A stretch of DNA of 64,000 nt from Terriglobia bacterium (GTDB taxonomy: Bacteria > Acidobacteriota > Terriglobia > Acidiferrales > UBA7541). The notes below the pieces were generated by a model. It was not told where the DNA came from and did not search any database. It saw only the letters and a program-made list of their open reading frames with translations. Position 1 is the stretch's first letter. Each line of letters begins with the position of its first letter. Where the stretch lies: NCBI GenBank assembly GCA_020073485.1, contig JAIQFB010000009.1, positions 1 to 64,000 of the forward strand, read 5' to 3'. The translations under genes were made by a program, and so were the position numbers. Shown in pieces: positions 43,393-51,182 of this stretch.

Positions 43393-44767
43393 GTCCCGAA
43401 TTCTGTAGAAAAGTTGATAGCGCATTTTGTCTGAAGATTCATTCCATTCTTTTCTAAGCAGCAGCTTCTTCTTTCCCTTCTAATTCGCGGTAGTCTCTGA
43501 TGCCGCGCAGATTCATCTGTCCGCTGATCCACAACCCGAAGAACACCCGCAGCATGGCACCTTTGTTGGGCAGGGCCGCCTGGGTTTTGATTCGGCGGTG
43601 AAACTCTTGCTGCATCCGCTCGATGATGTTTGTCGTGCGCAGCGACAGGTGCTGGCTCGCCGGGAACTGGTAGAACGTCAGCAATTGCTCGCCGGCCTCT
43701 TCCAAACTCGCCGCGACCGCAGGGCACAGTTTCTTCCACTTCAACAGAAACGCCGCGCGCGCCCGTTGGCCCGCGTCCCGAGTTCCGGCGTAGACGATCC
43801 GGTGGTAGTCCTCACGCACCGCTTCGTGCGCGTGTTTCGGCGCCTTGGCCATCAGATTCCGTAGCTTGTGCACCGTGCAGCGTTGGTGAGCCACGCCCGG
43901 CCACAGGCGGTCCAGCGCCGCTCCCAGCCCCGGGTTGCCGTCACTCATCACCAGTCGCGGACGGCCCATCTTCCGTGAGGCCAGGTCTTCCAGCAACATC
44001 TGCCAGCCGTCGGTGCTCTCCGCTCCGGCGCTCATCAGACTCAGCAACACCTTCTCGCCCGTGTCCTTCACTCCCAACGCCACCAGCACCGCCAGCGACA
44101 CCACTCTCCCCGCGCTGCGCACCGTCGGATGAATCGCATCCATGTACAAAGTACAAATACAGAATCCTCTCTTCCGCCAGATCGCGCCGCTGCCAGAGGC
44201 GATAGCTTTCTTCCAGCCGCAACACCAGGCGGGATACCGCGCTCTTCGACAATGCCGCCCCGCTAAGCAACGCTTCCGGCGCCCCGCGGATCCGCCGCGT
44301 ATTCGATCCCGATAGATACACGCTCAGCACGCTCTGCTCGACTTCGGCGCTGCTCCGCCGGTACCGTGGCACCAGTTGACTGTGCCATTCCCGCTCGCCG
44401 CCGTCGGGCGTGACCAACCGCCCCCGCGGCACTGCCAAATCGACCGCGCCCGTGCGCAGCGTCAACCTCCTCGGCTTGCGTCCATGCCGATACCCGCACC
44501 GCTCGGCCACCCGCTGGCTGCACCCCGCTCCCAGCGCTGCATCCACTTCTTCCTCCAGGATCAACTCGATTACTTCCCGCACGCGTTCCCGAATCGCCGC
44601 CTCTAACCTCTCTTGTAGAGAACCCTCTTGGACCACTTCTCTGCCAATGCTAGTCTTCGCCATGGCGTATCCTCCTGTGCCCGAAACCTCCTGCTAAGAG
44701 ATTCCGGGTTCTTTGTTCAAGTCTCCTCAGGAGAATACGCCTTCCCTTTTTCTACAGGAATCGGGAC
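43393..44767 (-). mobile_element. IS256-type insertion sequence
   Basis: A 1375-bp element is bounded by inverted repeats. The left end begins GTCCCGAATTCTGTAGAAAA at 43393. The right end, read inward from 44767, is GTCCCGATTCCTGTAGAAAA, 18 of 20 identical. The length and transposase are typical of IS256. I see no matching target-site duplication next to the ends (left flank TTCGGTGGT, right flank GGAACCGTG). It lies between the receptor gene (43169, leftward) and the regulator gene (44814, rightward), so it splits their control region. Confidence 0.85.
43454..44663 (-). pseudogene. IS256-family transposase, frameshifted by a 7-bp duplication
   Basis: The N-terminal part (from ATG 44663) reads LEEEVDAALGAG, GYRHGRKPRRLTLRTGAVDL and SKSAVSRLVLRLEESY in one frame. 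The C-terminal part reads MDAIHPTVRSAGRVVSLAVL, LVMSDGNPGLGAALDRLWPG, CTVHKLRNLM and RTTNIIERMQQEFHRR in another. The switch falls on a tandem repeat GTACAAA GTACAAA (44144-44157, plus strand). Removing one copy joins the two parts as ILYLYMDAIHPTVR with the first catalytic Asp in place. Together they make about 400 residues, the normal length. The element is probably inactive unless the shift is bypassed. Confidence 0.88.
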
Positions 44768-44813
44768 GGAACCGTGGACTTCCAATAATGAGGGCAGTAT
44801 ACTCGCGCCAATC

Positions 44814-46133
44814 ATGGGTACGGTACCCGCAATTCAGGCAAGTTCAGGCCTCACAGATGAAAAAATTCTGGCCCAAATGGACCGGATTGTCCAAAGTGAA
44901 GCCTTCCGCAACTCCAGAGTCCTGCAACGCCTTCTAAGATTTCTGGCGGATAAATACATCTCCGGCGAAGCTCAGCAACTCAAGGAGTACACGGTCGCGG
45001 TGGAAGCGCTCGGGCGGCCGTCCACGTATGATCCCCGGCATGAGTCGGCCGTGCGGATTCAGGTCGGAAGGCTGCGGCAGAAGCTGGCGGAATACTATCG
45101 AACCGAAGGGAGCGGCGAGGAAATCATCATTGATTTGCCAAAAGGGCGTTTTCAACTGTCCTTTGAGTTGCGGCAACCGGTTAGCGAGGCTGCCCAGCGC
45201 AGATCGATGGCTTCCATCGGTCAGATTCTAGTTTACGCGGCCCTGGCAATATCAACTGTCTGGGGAACTTATGCGACGGTAATGTTCAAGCGCGAACACC
45301 AGAAAAATGCCTCCACTCGGGTGATTTTGTCCCCGGCAATAGAGCAGCTGTGGCAGCCGTTTTTTACAACCAACCATCGCATCATCATCGTGTTCGAGGA
45401 TCTTCTGTTTTTGCGATTGCGATTCCATCCGGGAGACCGGTCGCTGCTGTTCCGCGACACCACGGTCAACGAATGGTCGCAAGTTGACAATTCCCCAAAC
45501 GTGAAAGCGATTCGCAGCGCGCTGAAAAATTCGCGAGTGGATCCGGACCAATCCTTGACCATGGCGTCGGAAGTGGTCTCTTCGTTTTTACTGGGGAAGC
45601 TCTTGGGGACACGGCAGCAGAATATCTCGATGGTAAAGAGCAGCCAGATTTCCTGGCGTGAGCTTTCCGACGAAAATGTGGTGTACGTCGGGTCGAGCCC
45701 GTTTTTTGATGTTTCTTCGGTCGGAATGCCACTGGTGCCGCAGTTGGTGCAAGTCAGAAGCGGCGTCCAGAATCTGAAGCCGGGCCTGGGTGAACCGGAA
45801 ATATTCCTGGATCAAAACGGGCCGGGGGGCGCGGATGACGGGGAGCTTTACGTGGTGGTGACGCACATTCCGGGAAAATTGGGGAGCAGCGACATTCTCA
45901 GCTTCACTAGCAGCCGGTCACCCGGTTTTCTGGGAGCTGTCGAGTGGTTCACCAATCCAAATCTGGCACAAACCTTGGTAGAAAAGATCAAGAAGACGCC
46001 CTCTGGAGAGTTGCCGCGCTATTACCAGATCCTGTTCAAAGTGAAATTCAAGGACGGAGTCTCGACGCAGACTTCGTACGTACTCCATCGGGAATTGCAC
46101 TTGCCCGACAAATCAACCGTTGTGGAACGGTGA
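44814..46133 (+). CDS. Membrane-anchored winged-helix regulator
   Basis: A 439-residue protein. The N-terminal 100 residues form the winged-helix domain seen in many acidobacterial one-component regulators: LQRLLRFLADKYISGEAQQL, then LKEYTVAVEALGRPSTYDPR, SAVRIQVGRLRQKLAEYYR and a basic DLPKGRFQLSFE end. A single membrane segment (IGQILVYAALAISTVWGTYA) follows, then a 290-residue extracytoplasmic domain of unknown type. This is a ToxR/CadC-like layout. ATG 44814 is chosen; the frame extends into the IS end, which is not part of the gene. It probably regulates the divergent receptor-CapA operon. The IS256 end is only 46 bp upstream of its start, so its own promoter may be replaced. Confidence 0.75.
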   Translation: MGTVPAIQASSGLTDEKILAQMDRIVQSEAFRNSRVLQRLLRFLADKYISGEAQQLKEYTVAVEALGRPSTYDPRHESAVRIQVGRLRQKLAEYYRTEGSGEEIIIDLPKGRFQLSFELRQPVSEAAQRRSMASIGQILVYAALAISTVWGTYATVMFKREHQKNASTRVILSPAIEQLWQPFFTTNHRIIIVFEDLLFLRLRFHPGDRSLLFRDTTVNEWSQVDNSPNVKAIRSALKNSRVDPDQSLTMASEVVSSFLLGKLLGTRQQNISMVKSSQISWRELSDENVVYVGSSPFFDVSSVGMPLVPQLVQVRSGVQNLKPGLGEPEIFLDQNGPGGADDGELYVVVTHIPGKLGSSDILSFTSSRSPGFLGAVEWFTNPNLAQTLVEKIKKTPSGELPRYYQILFKVKFKDGVSTQTSYVLHRELHLPDKSTVVER

Positions 46134-46553
46134 TTGAACTCCAACGTTTCTGGAAGTTGAGACTTTGACCGCTCAATCTTCGAGTCTCGTTCTCGGGCCA
46201 AAGGGATCCGATTGAGACGTGGCGCAAATGTTTGCGTCCTAGTGTCCTCTGGGAGATTTTAGGGGACCCATGCCCAAGACGGCTGCTGAAGGATTGGCTC
46301 GTTTTTTCTCAATGCCACAGATCGAGCGGATTTTGAAGAGAGGCAATTGCGCACGCCTAATTCGATCAGGTCACGATCACCCATGGAAACCAAGTGAAAT
46401 AATGCGCTGAAGCGGGTAGCTCGTACACCATCGCCGATAAGATCCTACTCTTTTTTCCAGTTAACTCTCTTTATAGATTGAATAGCAATAACTACATCTT
46501 TATGCAAATGTATAGCATTTCGTCCTTCTTGGAAAACGATGTCTCTGCTAGCT
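46134..46553. other. Intergenic region, no gene seen
   Basis: A 420-bp stretch between the regulator gene and the lyase relic. No open frame with recognisable content, RNA or strong palindrome was found. Confidence 0.35.
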
Positions 46554-46829
46554 TTAATTAGCGAGCGGGCTTGGGCGCAGCCGGATGTGAGTAACATAGC
46601 CCATTCGTGTTTCCGTAAATCTGGGCAAGTACGAACTAAATGTCGCCCACAGCCCACGGCCTTTCCAGCCTGCGTTGGCATCGTCGATTCGCCCGTCCAA
46701 ACCTCGCGTGTAGAAAGGCATCGGGTATGGCATTCGTATAACCAAAAATGTTTCCTTCTTGGGATCGAACACCAACATCGAATCTGCATTCGCACCCGTT
46801 AAAATTACGGTGTTCTTCCCTACGGAAGC
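46554..46829 (-). pseudogene. Vgb/SMP-30-like beta-propeller lyase, C-terminal relic
   Basis: The minus strand encodes the tail of a streptogramin-lyase-like beta propeller: VILTGANADSMLVFDPKKET, then MPYPMPFYTRGLDGRIDD, NAGWKGRGLWATFSSYLPRF, TETRMGYVTHIRLRP, with a stop at 46554. The similarity ends abruptly at about 46829, where the TIR gene frame begins on the other strand. The 5' part of the gene has been removed or displaced, which marks this point as the edge of an insertion. Confidence 0.65.
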
Positions 46830-47426
46830 TTGCATAATATTAAAGTGTCTGGCAAGGACATGGTTTTCCGATTTGAAGAAAAGGGGAAATTTCAACGGTC
46901 TGTCGTGGAGGAGTTTGCTGGACGCCTTGGAATTGACTCATGGGAACAACACAGGACCCATTGGGCGGTAAAGGATGCGGGCCTGCCAAGGGCTATGCTC
47001 GCCAGATTGATGCTCTCCTATGACGTCGTACTTTCTTTCGCGGGGGAGGACCGAAAATACGTCAAGCAGGTTGCAGCTTATTTGCAAGCCAGGGGAGTTA
47101 AAATTTTCTACGACGAATACGAACAGGTGCATCTTTGGGGAAAGGATTTGGCCGAACACTTTGAACTTGTATACCGACGCAGCGGCCAATACTGCGTAAT
47201 TTTTATTTCCAAAGACTACGTCAAGAAAATGTGGACGAGACATGAACGCCGCGCCGCATTGTCACGGGCGCTGAATGAACAAGTAGAGTATATTCTGCCT
47301 GCCCGATTCGACGACACAGAAGTCCCCGGAATCTTGCCAAGCGTCCACTATATTTCCCTTCCCGATAAATCGCCAGCCAAGTTCGGAAAGGCTATTTTGG
47401 AGAAGCTGGGCAAACATACCTCGTGA
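46830..47426 (+). CDS. TIR-domain protein with unassigned N-terminal segment
   Basis: Up to 198 residues. The C-terminal part (about 63-198) is a TIR domain: SYDVVLSFAGEDRKYVKQVA, then GVKIFYDEYEQVHLWGKDLA, YCVIFISKDYVKKMWTRHER with the expected catalytic Glu at position 139, and YILPARFDDTEVPGI. This fits NADase-type TIRs used in bacterial defence (Thoeris-like and others). The first 60 residues (FRFEEKGKFQRSVVEEFAGR, then WEQHRTHWAVKD) match no domain I know. The start is TTG 46830 or ATG 46860; neither has an ideal ribosome site. It lies on a small island between a truncated lyase and an integrase relic. No Thoeris partner gene is next to it. Confidence 0.82.
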   Translation: MHNIKVSGKDMVFRFEEKGKFQRSVVEEFAGRLGIDSWEQHRTHWAVKDAGLPRAMLARLMLSYDVVLSFAGEDRKYVKQVAAYLQARGVKIFYDEYEQVHLWGKDLAEHFELVYRRSGQYCVIFISKDYVKKMWTRHERRAALSRALNEQVEYILPARFDDTEVPGILPSVHYISLPDKSPAKFGKAILEKLGKHTS

Positions 47427-47436
47427 GCGAAAAGAA

Positions 47437-47464
47437 AAGAGCCGCCCGGTTAAGAGCGGCTCTT
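47437..47464. terminator. Hairpin between the TIR and integrase genes
   Basis: A 9-bp perfect stem AAGAGCCGC/GCGGCTCTT begins 10 bp after the TIR stop. On the minus strand it is followed by TTTTCTTTTC, so it is a good rho-independent terminator for leftward transcription from the integrase side. It may work both ways between the convergent genes. Confidence 0.7.
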
Positions 47465-47519
47465 GAGATGCGAGCAGTGGTAGAATCAGCCGCACGGACA
47501 AAATCGTCTGCGAGCCGTA

Positions 47520-48314
47520 CTATCCCGCTAGTCGGAACGCTTTCAACGAGCCAAGAAGTATATCAAGAGAATGATCGGGCCGGAGATGGCGAGCACATTC
47601 CGCACCTGAGCCCAACAAAGAGGTACAGGAGTGCTTTGGTATTGCTCGGAAAGCCGCGAAGAATGCCTTCAACTCCTCATCGCTGTAATAGTCGACCTCC
47701 GGCTCCACATACTTCGGGATGTCGCCGCCCTTGCGGTGGCCGACGGCTCGGAATTTGAACTCCACCTCATGCTTGCAATTGCTGAGGAACGTCCCGAGGG
47801 ATTGAATTCGGTTGAACACGGTCCGAGGCTGACTCTTGAGTTTCTTCTGGTAATGCGCGATGAGCTTGAAGATGTCGGACCGATCGACATCAGCCAGATA
47901 CCTTTTCCCGCAAACCTCGGCGAATAGCTCCAATTCCCACTTCCATCGAGCTAGCCCTCGGGCATCGGTCTGCGTAGAACGCTCAGAGAGGAACGATTCA
48001 ATGGCTTCTGTGAGGGTGGGCCTGACGGCTGGAGATCGTTCCTCAGAAGGGAGAGCTTCCCCGGCGAGGACCCTCTCTTGCCTGAATTGAGCCAGAAGGG
48101 CGTCATTCGGGTCCGGGCCAACCCGCTTCCAGACCTGTTTTTTGCCCTCATACCACCGGATGTAATAAACCCCTCCGGGACATGGAAACTCACGATTTTT
48201 GGATTTTCCGACCAGAGGCTTGAGTTTTGAGTTGCCCGCGTAGGCCGCTGGCACTGTGCGCCGCCTACTATTTGCGGTGAAACAGATGAATATGCTGACC
48301 GTCGTGTTCGCCAT
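47520..48314 (-). pseudogene. Phage-type integrase, catalytic domain lost
   Basis: A 264-codon frame keeps the N-terminal arm-binding part (PCPGGVYYIRWYEGKKQVWK) and the core-binding SAM-like domain (TLTEAIESFLSERS to RIQSLGTFLSNC). After YYSDEELKAFFAAFRAIPKH the reading degenerates and ends; the Arg, HxxR and Tyr catalytic residues are absent. It starts 131 bp from the 3' end of tRNA-Gln, the usual place for an integrase that targets a tRNA. It is a relic and could not mobilise the island now. Confidence 0.8.
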
Positions 48315-48444
48315 TTCCCACTCCTGGCTCTAATACTCTACTCAGGAAATAGTAGGCGGTTACAGTAGGCGCAGAAATAGCCCGTTCAGGCTACCCCGCT
48401 AGTACCAGCGTTTTTATTGGCTTTTTATTGCCTTCGAGAAAATT

Positions 48445-48519
48445 TGGCTGGGAGGCCTGGACTCGAACCAGGATAATCAGAGTCAGAGTCTGATGTACTG
48501 CCGATTGTACGACCTCCCA
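48445..48519 (-). tRNA. tRNA-Gln(CTG)
   Basis: A complete cloverleaf on the minus strand: acceptor TGGGAGG/CCTCCCA, D-arm with GGCAGTAC, anticodon arm TCAGA CTCTGAC TCTGA with anticodon CTG, T-arm CCTGGTTCGAGTCCAGG, discriminator G and encoded CCA at 48445-48447. Length 75. It flanks an integrase relic and is the likely attachment site of the small TIR island. Confidence 0.93.
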
Positions 48520-48540
48520 GCCGAGGGAGAGCAAAGAAAA

Positions 48541-48581
48541 GGGTCGCGGCAAGCCGCGTACTTCGTGCGGCTTCACGACCC
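48541..48581. repeat. REP-like hairpin upstream of tRNA-Gln
   Basis: Nested inverted repeats: outer GGGTCG/CGACCC (48541-48546 and 48576-48581), inner AAGCCGC/GCGGCTT (48551-48557 and 48567-48573). The motif of a GTCGCGGC core is shared with the palindrome at 51013-51032, so both may belong to one REP-like family. Confidence 0.5.
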
Positions 48582-48801
48582 AGCTTCTTTACTGTAGACA
48601 GGAAAACGAAATCCGTCAACCGCGCCGGGCACGCTATTCCAAAAAGCGTTCCCGGGAAATCGCCCAGGAGCGCAGGCTGTACCGCGTTGTCGCAAAGCAG
48701 CATCTGCGGCCCACGGCAACGCAAATTCGAGCCCGGATGGGCGTATACTGGCGGCATCTCTGCGGGGCAAGACTGCATCGTAGTTGTCTGCGAGGGTCAA
48801 C

Positions 48802-49581
48802 ATGAAGACAAAATGGCCGCTTCTCACGCTTGCCGCGTTGCTGGCCAGCGGCGGTGCGTTACATGCCCAGGCGCCCGATGCACCGTCCGCCCAGGCTTCC
48901 CCTGCCCCGGCCCCTGCGGCGAAAGCGCGGCCGGAAACGCTGACCGTTCCCCTGGGCACGCGCTTGCCGCTGATCCTGCACAACGCGCTGACCACGCGCA
49001 ATGCCAAGCCGGGCGACCCCGTCTATCTCGAAACCCTTTTCCCCATCGTGATTCAAAACCGCATCCTGATTCCCGCGGGCTCCTACGTGCAAGGCGAGAT
49101 TACCGACGCGAAGCGTCCCGGCAAGGTAAAAGGCACCGGTGAAATCCGCATGCGCCTGAACACCATGATTCTTCCCAACGGCTACACCGTGGATTTCAAC
49201 GCCGTTCCCACCAATGCTGGCACGGGCAGAAATGAAGCCACCGATCCCGAAGGAAACATTCACGGCGATACCGACAAAGGGACCGATGTGGGGACGGTCG
49301 TAAAAACCACCGGGATTGGCGCGGGCATCGGGGCCATCGCCGGGAGGAGCGCCGCAGGCGCGGGGATCGGCGCGGGAGCCGGAGCGGCCGTCGGACTCGC
49401 GACAGTCCTGCTCACGCGCGGCCCGGAACTGGAGTTGCCGCGCGGCACCACGGTCGACGTCATCCTCGACCGAGACGTCCGCCTTGATTCCAGCAGAATC
49501 AATTTCACCGATCCCGGACACTCCTCGACCATGCCCGGCCCGGAAAATCGCGAGCCCACGCGCAGCCGGTCGCCGTTTTAA
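48802..49581 (+). CDS. Exported glycine-zipper protein with VirB10/TrbI-like barrel region
   Basis: A 259-residue protein. The signal peptide (core LLTLAALLASGGALHA) is followed by a Pro/Ala linker. A beta-rich domain (about 45-150) contains VPLGTRLPLILHNALTTRNA, then ILIPAGSYVQGEITDAKRPG and GEIRMRLNTMILPNGYTVDF, a pattern like the VirB10/TrbI barrel. A glycine zipper (GIGAGIGAIAGRSAAGAGIG) and a final LELPRGTTVDVILDRDV strand pair follow. GAGGG precedes ATG 48802. A second protein of the same layout is at 58505-59182. It is probably an envelope protein; its function is unknown. Confidence 0.7.
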   Translation: MKTKWPLLTLAALLASGGALHAQAPDAPSAQASPAPAPAAKARPETLTVPLGTRLPLILHNALTTRNAKPGDPVYLETLFPIVIQNRILIPAGSYVQGEITDAKRPGKVKGTGEIRMRLNTMILPNGYTVDFNAVPTNAGTGRNEATDPEGNIHGDTDKGTDVGTVVKTTGIGAGIGAIAGRSAAGAGIGAGAGAAVGLATVLLTRGPELELPRGTTVDVILDRDVRLDSSRINFTDPGHSSTMPGPENREPTRSRSPF

Positions 49582-49658
49582 GTAAAACTGGCTGCACCTG
49601 TATGCTTTTGATTTAGGGAAAGCAACAAGTAACGAGGATGTGAAATAAAACAAGACAT

Positions 49659-49757
49659 CGTCATTCCGAGGCAGGTTTATCGCCGAGGAATCCCTCCTTT
49701 TTTTGCGTCTACACCGAAGAGGGATTCCTCACCCGCAGGAGCGGCATCGGAATGACG
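49659..49757. repeat. Palindromic repetitive element (CGTCATTCCGAG type)
   Basis: A 99-bp imperfect palindrome: CGTCATTCCGAG (49659-49670) pairs with TCGGAATGACG (49747-49757), and GAGGAATCCCTC (49685-49696) pairs with GAGGGATTCCTC (49719-49730). Such GTCATTCCGAG...GAGGAATC palindromes are dispersed repeats in acidobacterial genomes. It lies between convergent genes and may also end transcription. The rest of 49582-49831 is empty. Confidence 0.75.
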
Positions 49758-49831
49758 GCGTGGTAGGAGGGGCCGCAACTGGACAATCTTGTCTCACTTC
49801 AGCGGCTGAATGCCCCCCGGGCAATTGTTCG

Positions 49832-50986
49832 CTACGACGCCGCTGCGGGCCGATCCGCATTCCCCCGCGCAAATCGCATCGGACTGAACTCATCCCAACT
49901 CAGCGATGTCCTGCGCTCAGTGATCCATTCCGCAATCAGTTTCGCAGTAATGGGAGCCAGCAGAATCCCGTTCCGGTAATGCCCCGTCGCCAGCAGCAAT
50001 CCTTCCATGTCCGTCGGCCCCAGGATCGGCAATTGATCCGGAGTCCCCGGACGCAGGCCGGACCATGTCTCGGTGATTTCCGCGCGGGCTAGTTCCGGAA
50101 CCAGTTCGTTGACGCCAGAAAATATTTTCTCCATCCCGCCCGAGGTGACGCCCGTTTCGTACCCAACGTGTTCGAGCGTGCTGCCGACGACGAGCATCTG
50201 CGGACTGTCAAAGTCCCGCGGCACAATATAACCGCGCTCGGACCGCAGCACGCGGCGTATGGGTTTGCCCGCATGCACCAGGGCGGCCATCTGCCCGCGC
50301 ACCGGATCCGTCGGCGCATAGCGCGCGACTTCCGGAATCCGGCTGGTCCAGCAGCCCGCCGCAAAAATGACGTGAGCCGCCGAAAACATTTTACCCACCG
50401 AAGTTTTCACCCCCGTGCAGCGGTTCCCTTCGCGGGCCAGCGCGATCGCTTCCACACCCGGCAGCAGCGTCACGCCGGAGTTTTCCGCAGCCGCCAGCAG
50501 TGCGGCGGTCAGGCGGCGCGTGTTCACCGTGCACTCGTCCGGAAGCAAGGCCGCGGCGCGGACATCGCGCCCGAGCGCCGGCTCCATTTCCAGCGCGTCA
50601 TCCAGCGGAAGAGCCTCGCAGGCAAGGCCCAGTCCGTGGTGAAGCGCCACCAGCGTGCTCAGTTCGCGCTCCGCATCGCCATGACACAAAGTTTCGATGG
50701 CTCCATCCGCGCGATACCCGGTTCGCAGGGAGGAAGCCTCTTCGATGGCCGCGACATACTGCGGATACAACGTGAGGCTGGCGCGTCCCAGCGGCACCAA
50801 AGGGATATCAGCAGGAAAATGCGGTGCGGAGGAAAGCATTCCCGCCGCCGCCCACGAAGACTCCCGCAGAAATTCCTGACGGTCCAACACGGCAACGCTC
50901 AATTTTCGCTGCGCCAGCTCGAAGGCGATGGAGGTTCCGATAATCCCCCCGCCCACGATCAACACATCGCATGTACTCATCTCCAT
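49832..50986 (-). CDS. thiO: Glycine oxidase ThiO (FAD-dependent)
   Basis: A 384-residue DAO-type flavoenzyme. The FAD-binding Rossmann motif DVLIVGGGIIGTSIAFELAQ is at the start, followed by ESSWAAAGMLSSAP, the ThiO-type substrate-side motif, and PVRGQMAALV. The C-terminal FAD motif is GLRPGTPDQLPILGPT with ATGHYRNGILLAPITA. ThiO oxidises glycine to iminoglycine for the thiazole part of thiamine. No other thiamine gene is adjacent, so sarcosine or another amine is also possible as substrate. Two ATGs (50986, 50980) are close together; ribosome-site spacing does not decide between them. Cytoplasmic. Confidence 0.85.
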   Translation of the reverse strand: MEMSTCDVLIVGGGIIGTSIAFELAQRKLSVAVLDRQEFLRESSWAAAGMLSSAPHFPADIPLVPLGRASLTLYPQYVAAIEEASSLRTGYRADGAIETLCHGDAERELSTLVALHHGLGLACEALPLDDALEMEPALGRDVRAAALLPDECTVNTRRLTAALLAAAENSGVTLLPGVEAIALAREGNRCTGVKTSVGKMFSAAHVIFAAGCWTSRIPEVARYAPTDPVRGQMAALVHAGKPIRRVLRSERGYIVPRDFDSPQMLVVGSTLEHVGYETGVTSGGMEKIFSGVNELVPELARAEITETWSGLRPGTPDQLPILGPTDMEGLLLATGHYRNGILLAPITAKLIAEWITERRTSLSWDEFSPMRFARGNADRPAAAS

Positions 50987-51012
50987 ATATTATCAGCAAT
51001 CCAGCCTTGTGG

Positions 51013-51032
51013 GTCGCGGCTTCAGCCGCGAC
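51013..51032. repeat. REP-like perfect palindrome
   Basis: GTCGCGGCT TC AGCCGCGAC forms a perfect 9-bp stem with a 2-base loop in the spacer between the ThiO gene and the lipoprotein gene. The same core occurs in the hairpin at 48541-48581. It is a common type of dispersed repeat in GC-rich soil bacteria. Confidence 0.6.
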
Positions 51033-51182
51033 ATCAGAAAGTCTTAAGAACTTGGCTTTAGCCTCTGACGCGCGGATCGCGCTTCGTGCGCTGGGAGTGG
51101 TGAGACGAGGTGAACACGGCGTACGCCATGTCCTTTGCGCCGGCTGGCTGTAAGATTTTGAATCCCCGGCGGGAAACGCGGA

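Noticed and set aside
43384-44776. Target-site duplication of the IS256 element
   Set aside because: The 9 bp on either side of the inverted repeats do not match, so none is claimed.
46445-46795. 116-codon minus-strand frame overlapping the lyase relic
   Set aside because: It is in another frame and lacks any recognisable sequence; the lyase-like frame explains the region better.
46830-47426. Complete Thoeris system
   Set aside because: Only a TIR protein is present. No ThsA-like Sir2/SLOG or Macro-domain effector lies on either side within the window.
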